A DNA stretch of 64,000 nt, from positions 206,493-270,492 of the forward strand of contig NZ_JACICY010000007.1 of assembly GCF_014196055.1 (NCBI RefSeq), read 5' to 3'. The DNA is from Novosphingobium hassiacum. Lineage in GTDB: Bacteria; Pseudomonadota; Alphaproteobacteria; Sphingomonadales; Sphingomonadaceae. Positions within the stretch are counted from its first letter, which is position 1, and each line of letters starts with the position of its first letter. Under the pieces are notes generated by a model. That model ran no database searches. It was not told the DNA's origin and was given only the letters and a program-made list of their open reading frames with translations. A program made the position numbers and the translations under genes. Positions 18,213-26,712 of the stretch are shown one piece after another.

Positions 18213-19652
18213 ATGAAGTTCGCGACGCGCGCCTCCATCACTGCGCTTGCCTGTGCGGCTGGCTGGGCAATCCCGGCGCAGGCTGCAACCGCTAGCCCGG
18301 ATCTTGCCGCGCTGCAGACGCAGCTTCAGCAGATGCAGGCGCAGATGCAGAGCCAGATGGATGCGATGCAGGCGATGCAGGCCCAGATCGCCACGCTTCA
18401 GGGCCAGTTGTCCGAAGCGCGGGCCAAGACCGATGCCACTGCCACGGCGGTTGCCGCGCTGCCGCCGCCATCGGTCACGGGCAAGCCGCCTGTCAGCATT
18501 GCCTGGGACGGCGGACCGCGCATCGAAGCTCCGGTCGATCCGAAAAATCCCAAGGCTGGCAAGTGGAGCTTCAAGCCGCGCGGGCGTCTGCAAATCGATA
18601 CGGCCTCGGTTTCCGCGCCTTCGTCGATCGGCAGCAAGAGCCTGGGACTCGCGTCGGAATTCCGCCGAGCCTATCTGGGCGTCGAAGGGACGATCCCGGG
18701 CAATTTCGGCTATCGCATCGAGGCCGATATTGCCAACAGCACGATCGATCCCACCGACGTCTACATGAATTACACCGGCATCAAGAACGTCGTGATTACG
18801 CTGGGCCAGCACAAGCCGTTCGAATCGATGGAGGACACTGAGTCTGATCTGTTCACCAGCTTCATGGAGCGCGGATCGTTCAACACTGCGTTCGGATTTG
18901 AACGGAGGTTGGGCCTGTCTGCGCAATATCAGAAGGGCATGATCCTCGCACAAGTCGGGGTGTTCACCGACAACGTCACCGACCTCAATACCGACAGCGA
19001 TAACAGCTATTCGATCGATGGACGCTTTGCGCTGCAGCCCAGGCTGCTGGGTGGGCAGATGCACATCGGCGGTTCGGCACATTACCACGATCTCAACGAG
19101 GGTTATGCCACCGTGCGCTACCGCGCGCGGCCGTTCACCCACACCACCGACGTGCGCTTCGTCGATACCAAGGCGATCAGCGCGCTTTCAGAAACGAACT
19201 ACGGGCTGGAACTGGCATGGACCGGTGGCCCGCTCCATTTCACGGCGGAATCGCAGTGGATGGAGGTCAATCGGCCCGGTGGCATCGCTGATCCGACATT
19301 CAATGGCGGTTATGCCGAGGCGGGCCTGTTCCTGACCAAGGGCGATACGCTGCCCTATCGCATGAACGAAGGCGCGCCGGGGCGGATCAAGCCGAAGAAC
19401 CCGGTGGAAAAGGGCGGCCTCGGCGCAGTGCAGGCGAACCTGCGCTACGACTGGCTCGATCTCAACGATGCCGGCGTCGTCGGCGGACGTCAGCAACTGG
19501 TGGGCGCGTCGTTGCTATGGGTGCCGACGGACTACGTGCGCTTCCTGCTGGACTATGGGCACCTGTGGGTGAACGACGCTGCGGTGCTGGCGGGGACGGA
19601 CCGGTCCTACAACGCCGACGTTGTCGGGATGCGCGCGCAGTTCGATTTCTGA
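18213..19652 (+). CDS. Outer-membrane porin, phosphate-selective OprO/OprP type
   Basis: A 479-residue beta-barrel porin with signal peptide ending in AQA. Residues 28-70 form a Gln/Met-rich coiled coil (repeats of LQQMQAQMQSQMDAMQ), usual for trimerisation at the N-terminus of this family. The barrel part starts near KWSFKPRGRLQIDTA and has the characteristic GFGYRIEADI-like strand pattern and LGQHKPFESMEDT; it ends in a C-terminal phenylalanine (MRAQFDF), the recognition signal for BAM. OprP-type porins import phosphate or polyphosphate, but the specificity here is not proven. GAGGA precedes the start. Confidence 0.88.
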   Translation: MKFATRASITALACAAGWAIPAQAATASPDLAALQTQLQQMQAQMQSQMDAMQAMQAQIATLQGQLSEARAKTDATATAVAALPPPSVTGKPPVSIAWDGGPRIEAPVDPKNPKAGKWSFKPRGRLQIDTASVSAPSSIGSKSLGLASEFRRAYLGVEGTIPGNFGYRIEADIANSTIDPTDVYMNYTGIKNVVITLGQHKPFESMEDTESDLFTSFMERGSFNTAFGFERRLGLSAQYQKGMILAQVGVFTDNVTDLNTDSDNSYSIDGRFALQPRLLGGQMHIGGSAHYHDLNEGYATVRYRARPFTHTTDVRFVDTKAISALSETNYGLELAWTGGPLHFTAESQWMEVNRPGGIADPTFNGGYAEAGLFLTKGDTLPYRMNEGAPGRIKPKNPVEKGGLGAVQANLRYDWLDLNDAGVVGGRQQLVGASLLWVPTDYVRFLLDYGHLWVNDAAVLAGTDRSYNADVVGMRAQFDF

Positions 19653-19670
19653 GGCGCGTTCAAATCTGCC

Positions 19671-19694
19671 GCTCCCCCGCCTTCGCGGGGGAGC
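19671..19694. terminator. Hairpin between porin and ilvE
   Basis: A strong hairpin GCTCCCCCGC-CTTC-GCGGGGGAGC lies 19 bases after the porin stop and 19 bases before the ilvE stop. It is symmetric, so it could end transcription from both sides of this convergent pair; no T run follows on either strand. Confidence 0.65.
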
Positions 19695-19712
19695 AAGCCT
19701 AATTGTAGTGCA

Positions 19713-20813
19713 TCAGGCGATCCGCTTAACCCAGCCGTGCGTATCGGCGATCTCTCCGCGTTGGATGCCGACCAGCTTGCGACGCAAGCTTTGCGTCAAC
19801 TGGCCGGGGCCGCCCGAACCGATCGTGAATTCGCCCGCTTGTCCCGCGACCTTGCCGACCGGCGTCACGACCGCTGCCGTGCCGCAGGCGAAAGTTTCGA
19901 TCAGCTTGCCCGATGCGGCATCGGCCTTCCACTGATCCAGACTGTAGCGGCCCTCGCGCACGGTCAGGCCTTCTTCGGCGGCCAGCGTCAGCAGGCTCGA
20001 CCGGGTGATGCCGGGCAGGATCGTGCCAGTCAGTTCGGGCGTCAGGATCGAGCCATCGTCGAACACGAAGAACAGGTTCATCCCGCCCAGTTCCTCGACC
20101 CACTTGTGTTCGGCGGCATCGAGGAACAACACCTGGTCGTGCCCGCGCGCAAAGGCTTCGGCGGTGGGAACCAGGCTGGCGGCGTAGTTGCCGCCGCACT
20201 TGGCAGCGCCGGTGCCGCCGGGGGCCGCGCGGGTGTAGTCACTGACCCAGATCGAAACCGCAGGCGCGCCCGACTTGAAGTAATTGCCAGCGGGGCTGGC
20301 GATGACGAGGAACTTGTATTCCTTGGCCGGGCGCACGCCGAGGAACGCTTCGGTCGCGAACATGAACGGGCGCAGGTACATCGACCCGCCCTCAATGCTG
20401 GGGAACCAGTCCTTGTCAGCGAGGACCTGCTGGCGCACCGCTTCGACGAACAGGTCTTCGGGCAGCTCGGGCATGGCGAGGCGACGGGCCGAGGCGTTGA
20501 AGCGCGCGGCGTTGGCTTCGGGCCGAAACAGCGCGATGCCGCCATCGGCGAGGCGGTAGGCTTTCAGTCCCTCGAAGATTTCCTGCGCATAGTGGAGAAC
20601 GGCAGCAGCGGGATCGAGCGGGATCGGGCCATAAGGGATGACGCGCGCGTCATGCCAGCCGGTTCCCTCGGTGTAGTCGATCTCCACCATATGATCGGTG
20701 AACGCGCGGCCAAAACCGGGATCAGCCAGTACCGCATTGCGCACATCGGCGGCGACAGGCGCCGGATGCGGGTGGCGGGTGAAGGAAAGGCTGGTTTCGG
20801 CGGTAGTCGCCAT
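19713..20813 (-). CDS. ilvE: Branched-chain amino acid aminotransferase
   Basis: PLP class IV aminotransferase of 366 residues, the last step of leucine, isoleucine and valine synthesis. It is of the longer, BCAT2-like type. The PLP lysine is in AAKCGGNYAASL, and the C-terminal ELTGTILPGITRSSLL and GTAAVVTPVG are family signatures. The N-terminus HPHPAPVAADVR supports the ATG at 20813. leuB is 7 kb away on the same strand and is not part of this transcript. Confidence 0.96.
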   Translation of the reverse strand: MATTAETSLSFTRHPHPAPVAADVRNAVLADPGFGRAFTDHMVEIDYTEGTGWHDARVIPYGPIPLDPAAAVLHYAQEIFEGLKAYRLADGGIALFRPEANAARFNASARRLAMPELPEDLFVEAVRQQVLADKDWFPSIEGGSMYLRPFMFATEAFLGVRPAKEYKFLVIASPAGNYFKSGAPAVSIWVSDYTRAAPGGTGAAKCGGNYAASLVPTAEAFARGHDQVLFLDAAEHKWVEELGGMNLFFVFDDGSILTPELTGTILPGITRSSLLTLAAEEGLTVREGRYSLDQWKADAASGKLIETFACGTAAVVTPVGKVAGQAGEFTIGSGGPGQLTQSLRRKLVGIQRGEIADTHGWVKRIA

Positions 20814-20896
20814 GGAATGCGTCCTTGCGCTGGAGTCGGCGGATAGCGCGCCGTGTACTATTGTTGCGCAGAAGGCAAGTGTTATGTAATAAATGT

Positions 20897-20931
20897 GAAG
20901 GGCCGCACCGGTCAGTCCGGGGCGGCCCTTC
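20897..20931 (-). terminator. GC-rich hairpin behind the small ORF region
   Basis: Stem GAAGGGCCGC (20897-20906) and GCGGCCCTTC (20922-20931) with a loop that can pair further (CCGG/CCGG). Read on the minus strand it is followed by ACATTTATTACA, moderately T-rich, so it could terminate the short transcript starting above 21045 before it reaches ilvE. Confidence 0.5.
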
Positions 20932-20937
20932 GCATGG

Positions 20938-21058
20938 TCAGCGGCCGGAAGTGCCGCCCACGAAGCCTCTATCGCTTAATCGAAACTCAGCGATAATGCC
21001 TCGCGCGGGACTGTACCGACCTCTGTGCTGAACCATGAGACATCGGATCACCTCCTTT
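20938..21058 (-). other. Possible small ORF with a perfect 16S-complementary Shine-Dalgarno
   Basis: In the 398-base gap 20814-21211 the minus strand carries AAAGGAGGTGATCC (21058-21045), fully complementary to the usual 16S 3' end. Seven bases after the GGAGG an ATG (21043) opens an 18-codon ORF (MSHGSAQRSVQSRARHYR, stop at 20987). A second ATG (21036) in another frame opens a 32-codon ORF (MVQHRGRYSPARGIIAEF at its start, stop at 20938). A hairpin follows at once. I recognise neither peptide. Equally, a plus-strand RNA would carry a copy of the 16S tail and could act as anti-Shine-Dalgarno. Coding or RNA nature is undecided; nothing else was seen in the gap. Confidence 0.4.
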
Positions 21059-21211
21059 CGCGCTGTTGAGCCTGTTTCGCCGCCCTTGCGAGCGACTGAG
21101 CCGGGGGACCATTGACCCATCGACCTTGACATCAATGTGAGTCATTCGAGGAAAAACAACAAGACTTGCATTGATTTTTTTTGGCGTCAGTATCGTTGCT
21201 TCGCTCAGGGC

Positions 21212-21757
21212 CTAGCGCCCGCGACAATCCTCGATAGCGCGTCCGATTTCTGCCCATGCCGGAAGGTACAGGGTCGGCAAGCCATTGACCTCGATTGCAA
21301 ATCTTCCGCGACTGAACGCCATCGCATCGAGCAGCGGATCGCCTGCGCGCAGTGTCGCAATGAGTTGCGGCTGACCGCCGGGGGCGGGGTCTACTGAGAG
21401 CGCCTGGGTCACGCTGGTGGTGGCGACGGTCATGGGTAGCGAGGTGGCGGAACTGCCGGTGCGGACCAGCGCGATGGTACCCTGAGTGCGGTTGCATGAC
21501 AGTGCGAAAAGTGTGCCGCCGGGTGATCCGTAGCGCGCAATTCCGCCGGAATACGTCCAGTTTCCGGGGGTTTGCAAGGCATCGCGCCAGTCTTTGGGGG
21601 CAGCCGGTGCGGGCGCAGGCTGCTGCGGCGGCGGGGCAGGCCTTGCAACCGGGCGCGGTGCGGGTGCGACCACCTCTGGTGACGAGCAGGACGCGAGCAG
21701 CGCGATCGCTGCACAGGAAATAAGCGGGGCAAGACGGCTTGCGCGATTGATTTTCAT
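21212..21757 (-). CDS. Hypothetical lipoprotein
   Basis: A 181-residue protein with a lipoprotein signal (lipobox ALLASC), a proline/alanine linker at about residues 30-52 (PAPRPVARPAPPPQQPAPAP) and a compact C-terminal domain with strand-rich text such as WTYSGGIARYGSPGGTLFAL. I do not recognise the family. The lipid anchor and linker suggest an outer-membrane-attached periplasmic domain. Its start is 25 bases from that of tlyA on the other strand. Confidence 0.75.
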   Translation of the reverse strand: MKINRASRLAPLISCAAIALLASCSSPEVVAPAPRPVARPAPPPQQPAPAPAAPKDWRDALQTPGNWTYSGGIARYGSPGGTLFALSCNRTQGTIALVRTGSSATSLPMTVATTSVTQALSVDPAPGGQPQLIATLRAGDPLLDAMAFSRGRFAIEVNGLPTLYLPAWAEIGRAIEDCRGR

Positions 21758-21782
21758 GGGGGGGTTATGAGAGGAACGGGCC

Positions 21783-22550
21783 GTGACCTCAACCCGCCCC
21801 CCCAAATCGCCGCCCAAATCCAAATTGCGCGTGGACCAGATGCTGGTCGAGCGCGGACTGGTCGAGAGCCGGGCGCGAGCACAGGCGCTGATCCTTGCAG
21901 GACTGGTTTTCAGCGGTGAAACCAAAATCGCCAAGGCTGGTCAGGCGCTGCCCGCCGACGCGCTGCTCGATGTGCGCGGACGCGACCACCCGTGGGTTTC
22001 GCGCGGTGGGATCAAGCTGGCGCATGCGATCGAGGCGTTCGGACTGGACCCGACAGGTGTCGTGGCGATGGATATCGGCAGCTCGACGGGCGGATTTACC
22101 GATGTCCTGCTGCAGGGCGGAGCGGCGCACGTGTTCGCGGTCGATTCGGGGACGAACCAGCTGGCGTGGAAGCTGCGTCAGGATGAGCGGGTAACGGTCT
22201 ACGAGCAGACCAGCGCGCGGGTGCTGACGCCCGGGCACATCGACCGGCCTGCGACGTGGGTAGTGTGCGACGCCAGCTTCATCGGCTTGCGCAAGGTGCT
22301 GGAAGTGCCACTGGCACTGGCGAGCCGTCCGACGCGGCTGGTGGCGCTGATCAAGCCGCAGTTCGAGGTGGGGCGCGGCGAGGTCGGCAAGGGCGGCGTG
22401 GTGCGCGATCCGCAATTGCACCAGCGCGTGTGCGACGAGGTGCGCGAATCGCTCGAAAGCGACGGCTGGGAGGTTCAGGGGATCGCACAGAGCCCGATCA
22501 CTGGCCCCGAAGGCAACGTCGAATTCCTGATTTCAGCAGTGAGAAATTGA
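21783..22550 (+). CDS. tlyA: TlyA-family rRNA 2'-O-methyltransferase/haemolysin
   Basis: A 255-residue protein with an N-terminal S4 RNA-binding domain (about residues 14-75, LRVDQMLVERGLVESRARAQ) and a FtsJ-like SAM methyltransferase domain (MDIGSSTGGFTDVLL). The K-D-K-E catalytic set is visible in SRGGIKL, VVCDASFI, LIKPQFEVG and NVEFLIS. Relatives methylate 16S and 23S rRNA and affect capreomycin sensitivity. The start is a GTG with AGAGGA ahead of it. Alphaproteobacterial members are sometimes only annotated as haemolysin A; the methyltransferase role is the better supported one. Confidence 0.92.
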   Translation: MTSTRPPKSPPKSKLRVDQMLVERGLVESRARAQALILAGLVFSGETKIAKAGQALPADALLDVRGRDHPWVSRGGIKLAHAIEAFGLDPTGVVAMDIGSSTGGFTDVLLQGGAAHVFAVDSGTNQLAWKLRQDERVTVYEQTSARVLTPGHIDRPATWVVCDASFIGLRKVLEVPLALASRPTRLVALIKPQFEVGRGEVGKGGVVRDPQLHQRVCDEVRESLESDGWEVQGIAQSPITGPEGNVEFLISAVRN

Positions 22551-22671
22551 GTTTTCCCCAGGTTCTGTCTCCGCATGGGATTGCCCCCGGATTCAGTTCG
22601 CATTGCGTACTAGGCCGCACCCCGCCAATATCCTTGGCGAATCGCGCTGCGGCGCACTGCACACGGGTGAC

Positions 22672-23226
22672 ATGAACTACCTTGCTTCTTCGGGCCAATT
22701 GCGCGCCAGTCTGCTGCGCTGGTCACTGTTCACCGTACCGCTGCTGCTCGTGCTCGGGTTCTTTTCCGGACAGGCTGCCGGGAGTGGGCCGGGCAACCCG
22801 TGGTTCGACGATCTGGTCAAACCTTCGATCTACCCGCCCCCGCAGGTGTTCGGGATCGTCTGGTCGATCCTTTACGCGATGATGGGCATTGCGCTGGCGA
22901 TGATCCTTTCGGCGCGCGGCGCTGCGGGCAGGGGTCTTGCTACGGTGGCGTTCGTCGTCCAGCTTGCGATCAACCTGTCGTGGTCGCCGGTGTTTTTCGC
23001 CATGCATCAGATCACCGCTGCATTCTGGATCACGGTGGCGATGATCGTGACGATCGCGATCACGCTGGTGCTGTTCTGGCGGATTCGTCCGGTCGCGGGG
23101 ATGCTGCTCCTGCCCTATCTGGCGTGGGTGTGCTTCGCCTGCTTCCTGACGTATGAGTTCGGGCGGTTGAACCCGGATGCCGATGGCGCGTTCGGATCGT
23201 CGAGCACGGTGCGCGTCAGCATTTGA
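22672..23226 (+). CDS. TspO/MBR family membrane protein
   Basis: A five-helix inner- or outer-membrane protein of 184 residues that binds tetrapyrroles and in Rhodobacter modulates photosynthesis gene expression. Signatures are WFDDLVKPSIYPPPQVFG, the NLSWSPVFF segment and YEFGRLNPD near the end. The start at MNYLASSG was used; the upstream part of the open frame is not similar to the family. No porphyrin or photosynthesis gene is adjacent. Confidence 0.93.
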   Translation: MNYLASSGQLRASLLRWSLFTVPLLLVLGFFSGQAAGSGPGNPWFDDLVKPSIYPPPQVFGIVWSILYAMMGIALAMILSARGAAGRGLATVAFVVQLAINLSWSPVFFAMHQITAAFWITVAMIVTIAITLVLFWRIRPVAGMLLLPYLAWVCFACFLTYEFGRLNPDADGAFGSSSTVRVSI

Positions 23227-23291
23227 CCCTTGCGGGCGGGCGCGTGCCTGCCCACATAGCGAGTACTTAAGGCACCAACAGGACTTTACCG

Positions 23292-23549
23292 ATGCAGAGC
23301 GAAAACCCGCTGATCGCCGACTTTGTCAAGCTGCTCAATAGCGCCGCCGGGACGATTGCGGGCATGAGCCGCGAGGCAGCCGAGTCTGCGCGCGAAAAGG
23401 CCAAGGAAGCATTCGGGGGTCTGGACTTCGTCAGCCGCGAGGAATTCGACGCGGTCAAGGCGATGGCGGCGACTGCGCGTGAAGAAGTTGAAGCCTTGAA
23501 GGCGCGCATTGCCGCACTGGAAAGCGCCAACCCTGCAGGCGGTGCCTGA
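23292..23549 (+). CDS. UbiK-like accessory factor (BMFP domain)
   Basis: An 85-residue helical protein with an amphipathic first half and a coiled coil at the C-terminus (EEFDAVKAMAATAREEVEAL). This is the brucella membrane fusogenic protein fold; UbiK members assist aerobic ubiquinone synthesis as part of the Ubi complex, binding UbiJ. The region DFVSREEFDAVK is the family hallmark. It lies alone between tspO and an unknown gene. Confidence 0.88.
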   Translation: MQSENPLIADFVKLLNSAAGTIAGMSREAAESAREKAKEAFGGLDFVSREEFDAVKAMAATAREEVEALKARIAALESANPAGGA

Positions 23550-23649
23550 ACCGTTTGGCTTGAGTAGGGAACTGCCTGCCAGTCTCGCGAATTTACTGGA
23601 TCATTCCGGCGTGCCCCTCCCACGGGGCGGGCCTTCTGAAAGAGATCCG

Positions 23650-23925
23650 GTGTTCACGCAACTCAATCCGACGATCCCCTTGCATGTGCTCGGCAAGGGC
23701 GACGGCTACGCCATCGGCATGATCGACTACGGGCAGGAACATAACCTCATCTGGGTCACCGCGCTCGACGTGTCAGGCGAGATCTGGTGCGCGCCCAATC
23801 ATCAGGTCCGGCTCGGCAAGAACTGGACGATGGGGCGTCGCGAGAATGTCCTGATCACGAAGGACAAGGCTGAGGAAGCCGCCGCGCAGGATGATGTGGC
23901 CGAGGATTTCCCGACGCCGGTTTAG
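23650..23925 (+). CDS. Small conserved hypothetical protein
   Basis: A 91-residue acidic protein, probably cytosolic, starting with GTG at 23650 (AAAGAGA ahead of it). An in-frame earlier start at 23509 would overlap ubiK and gives a low-quality N-terminus. The text GKGDGYAIGMIDYGQEHNLIW and GEIWCAPNHQVRLGKNWT suggests a small beta-barrel domain; the tail is Asp/Glu-rich. I do not recognise the family but think it is widespread in sphingomonads. Confidence 0.72.
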   Translation: MFTQLNPTIPLHVLGKGDGYAIGMIDYGQEHNLIWVTALDVSGEIWCAPNHQVRLGKNWTMGRRENVLITKDKAEEAAAQDDVAEDFPTPV

Positions 23926-23977
23926 TGGGCTGGCGCGTCCGCTCTAACCTTATGGGGATCGGGCAGGCGCCCGGCGG

Positions 23978-25186
23978 TCAGAGTCCCGCCGCGCGCAATG
24001 CCTGATCGAGATCCTCGATCAGGTCATCGGGGTCTTCCAGCCCGACATTCAACCGCAACATCCCTTCGCCGACGCCCATGTCTGCCCGCGTTTCAGGGCC
24101 GACGCCGTAGTGCGTGGTCGACGCCGGGTGGCACATCAGCGAGCGCGAATCGCCGATGTTGTTCGAGATGTCGATCAGCTGCAGCGCATCGAGCAAGGCG
24201 TGGGCCTGCGTCAGCCCGCCATCTAGGTGGAACGAGAAGATCGTGCCGCCTGCCTTCATCTGCTTTTTTGCCAGTGCGTACTGCGGGTGGCTGGGCAGGT
24301 GCGGATAGAGCAGGCGCGGCACCCGGCCTTCGACGAAGCTGGCGACCTTCAGCGCATTCTCGCTTTGCTTGTGGATGCGCAAGTCGAGCGTTTCGAGGCC
24401 CTTGAGCACGACCCATGCATTGAACGCAGCGATATTCGGGCCGGTGTTGCGCTGGAACGGCAGCAGCACGTTGTTGATCCAGTCGGCCGATCCGCAGACC
24501 GCGCCGGCCATGACGCGGCCTTGTCCGTCCATCATCTTGGTGGCGGAATAGGCGACGACGTCCGCGCCGAAGTCCATCGGGCGCTGGAGGGCAGACGTGG
24601 CGAAGGCATTGTCGACGACCGTGGTGATGCCGCGCGATTTTGCGAGCCCGCAGACGAATTCCAGATCGACCACGTCCATCGTCGGGTTGGCCGGGCTTTC
24701 GAAGAAGAACACCTTGGTGTTCGGCTGGATCGCGGCTTCCCACGCAGCGTTGTCTGACGCGTCGATTGTCGTGCCGGTGATGCCGAAGCGTGGGAGCAGA
24801 TTGTCGATCAGCCAGCGGCACGAGCCGAACGCGGCCTTGGCTGCGACCACGTGATCGCCTGCCGAAAGCTGGCAGAGTAGCGCCGTGGTCATCGCGGCCA
24901 TGCCGGTGGCCTGCGTGCGGCATGCCTCGGCACCTTCCATCAGCGCGATGCGCTCTTCGAGCATCGCCACGGTGGGGTTCTGCAGGCGCGAATACGTCAT
25001 GCCCTCGGCCTCGCCCGCAAAGCGCGCGGCGACGGTGGCAGCATCGTCGTAGGCAAAGCCCGAGGTCAAAAACAGCGCTTCGGACGTCTCGCCCATTTCC
25101 GAGCGCCACGTGCCGCCACGGATGGCTTGCGTCGCGGGACGCCAGTTGCGGGTGATCGAGCGGTCCTGTCCGGTGGTGCGTTTCAT
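23978..25186 (-). CDS. metZ: O-succinylhomoserine sulfhydrylase
   Basis: PLP enzyme of the Cys/Met metabolism family, 402 residues, that makes homocysteine directly from O-succinylhomoserine and sulfide. The PLP lysine lies in AYSATKMMDGQGRVMAG and the cofactor region in EACRTQATGMAAMTTALL. Close relatives such as MetB and MetY exist, but RGGTWRSEMGETSEALFLTSGF fits MetZ best. The start at MKRTTGQD was chosen over the longer frame. A search of the 83 bases ahead for a SAM riboswitch gave nothing convincing. Confidence 0.9.
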   Translation of the reverse strand: MKRTTGQDRSITRNWRPATQAIRGGTWRSEMGETSEALFLTSGFAYDDAATVAARFAGEAEGMTYSRLQNPTVAMLEERIALMEGAEACRTQATGMAAMTTALLCQLSAGDHVVAAKAAFGSCRWLIDNLLPRFGITGTTIDASDNAAWEAAIQPNTKVFFFESPANPTMDVVDLEFVCGLAKSRGITTVVDNAFATSALQRPMDFGADVVAYSATKMMDGQGRVMAGAVCGSADWINNVLLPFQRNTGPNIAAFNAWVVLKGLETLDLRIHKQSENALKVASFVEGRVPRLLYPHLPSHPQYALAKKQMKAGGTIFSFHLDGGLTQAHALLDALQLIDISNNIGDSRSLMCHPASTTHYGVGPETRADMGVGEGMLRLNVGLEDPDDLIEDLDQALRAAGL

Positions 25187-25269
25187 GGCACTCGCCTTAG
25201 TTTCGTGAGCCCAAGCGCGCAAGCGGCGGGATTGCGAAGCGCGATTGCGCGCACTATCGCTGGCGGCGC

Positions 25270-26574
25270 ATGACCGCCCCACCATTCCCCCGCAAAGCCG
25301 ACCGCGATCCCGCCATGTGGTGCGGCGTGATTGCGGCGCTGTTCTTCTTCGTTGTGCTGCATCGGCTGGGCATTCCGTCCAAGCCGATGTTCGACGAGAT
25401 CCACTATCTGCCCGCCGCGCGCCGGTTGATCGACCTGACTGCGCGGCTCAACCCCGAACATCCGCTGGTGGCCAAGCAATTGATCGCGTGGTCCATGCAA
25501 CTGATCGGCGATACCCCGTTCGGATGGCGCTTCCCCTCGGCGGTGCTGGGCGGGATCGGGCTTTGGGCGATGATGCGGGGGCTGTGGTGGGCGAGCCTTT
25601 CGCGCACGGCGACGATCCTGTTCGGGCTGCTGATCGCCACCGATTTCGTGTGGTTCATGATGTCGCGGATCGCGCTGCTCGACATGGCGATGGGCGGATT
25701 CATGGCGCTGGCGGTGTGGCAATGGGCGTTGGCGTGGCGCAATCCTTCGGGCACGGTCGGCAAGGCGCGGTGGCATCTGCTGCTGACTGGCGTGTTCCTG
25801 GGACTGTCGCTGGGAGCGAAGTGGAACGGCGCGCTGCTGCTGCCGCTGCCCGGATTGCTGTTCGCGCTGAACCGGTGGGACGCGCTCAAGGGGCGTCGGG
25901 CAGGGCTGCCGTGGTCGTCTGCGGGCGCTGGCCCGGTGCCGGGTGTTTCGCTGATCGAAGCGGTACTGTGGCTCGGCGTGGTGCCGCTGCTGGTCTATTT
26001 CCTCACGTTTCTGCCCGCGCATTTCTATGAGAAAGACCCGCTGGCGTTCGGCAACCTGATCAAGTGGCAGGGCTATATGCTGCAGCTGCAGGACAGCGTG
26101 AAGAACCCACACACGTATATGAGCCGGTGGTGGCAGTGGATGGCCAACATCCGTCCGATCTGGTTCCTGTATGAGAATGTCGACGGGGCGCAGCGTGGGG
26201 TGCTGATGCTGGGCAATCCGTTCACGATGCTTGCGGGATTGCCCGCGCTGGCGCTGTGCGCGTGGAGCGGCGTGAGGGGCGACCGGTTGCGGTTGCTGGT
26301 AGTCGGGGCGTACGTGCTGCTGGTCGGCTTCTGGGCGATCAACGGCAAGCCGGTGCAGTTCTACTACCACTACATGCTGGCGAGCTGTTTCCTGATGGCG
26401 GCGCTGGCACTGGTATTGGCCGACTGGTGGGACCTGGGCCTGCGCTGGCCGACCAAGGTGGCGCTTGTGCTGGCCTTCGGGCTGGGGATCGGGTTCTACC
26501 CGATCATCTCGGCGGGGGAATTGCCGAGGACGAGTTCGTATCTGGACTATACCTGGCTGGATAGCTGGAAGTAG
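25270..26574 (+). CDS. Dolichyl-phosphate-mannose--protein mannosyltransferase family protein (PMT, GT39)
   Basis: A polytopic membrane glycosyltransferase of 434 residues with about ten hydrophobic segments. The first periplasmic loop has the catalytic Asp-Glu pair in MFDEIHYLPAARRL, as in eukaryotic and actinobacterial PMTs, and the C-terminal part has the PMT four-helix domain (HTYMSRWWQWMANIRPIWF). Such enzymes transfer mannose from a polyprenyl phosphate to Ser/Thr of secreted proteins. A polyprenyl-phosphate hexose synthase-like gene (26713) converges on it and might supply the donor. Acceptor unknown. Confidence 0.88.
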   Translation: MTAPPFPRKADRDPAMWCGVIAALFFFVVLHRLGIPSKPMFDEIHYLPAARRLIDLTARLNPEHPLVAKQLIAWSMQLIGDTPFGWRFPSAVLGGIGLWAMMRGLWWASLSRTATILFGLLIATDFVWFMMSRIALLDMAMGGFMALAVWQWALAWRNPSGTVGKARWHLLLTGVFLGLSLGAKWNGALLLPLPGLLFALNRWDALKGRRAGLPWSSAGAGPVPGVSLIEAVLWLGVVPLLVYFLTFLPAHFYEKDPLAFGNLIKWQGYMLQLQDSVKNPHTYMSRWWQWMANIRPIWFLYENVDGAQRGVLMLGNPFTMLAGLPALALCAWSGVRGDRLRLLVVGAYVLLVGFWAINGKPVQFYYHYMLASCFLMAALALVLADWWDLGLRWPTKVALVLAFGLGIGFYPIISAGELPRTSSYLDYTWLDSWK

Positions 26575-26600
26575 CGGGCTGCTTGGTCAACAGGCGTCGC

Positions 26601-26697
26601 GCACCCTCCCCCGACCCCTCCCTCAAGGGAGGGGTGACGTGATTGCGAGTGGCGAATTTCTGCCCCCCCCTCCCTTGAGGGAGGGGCTGCGGGTGGG
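26601..26697. repeat. Paired palindromic repeat between converging genes
   Basis: Two hairpins, CCCCTCCCTCAAGGGAGGGG (26615-26634) and its inverted partner CCCCTCCCTTGAGGGAGGGG (26668-26687), lie inside weaker outer arms of type CACCCTCCC/GGGTGGGC. It fills the gap between the stops of the mannosyltransferase and the GT2-GtrA gene and may end both transcripts. It belongs to the same family as 9701 but with another core. Confidence 0.75.
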
Positions 26698-26712
26698 CGT
26701 GCCGCCCTGTGA

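Noticed and set aside
25187..25269. Possible SAM-II riboswitch before metZ
   Set aside because: SAM-II elements are common before met genes in Alphaproteobacteria, but the 83 bases here do not show the expected pseudoknot pattern.
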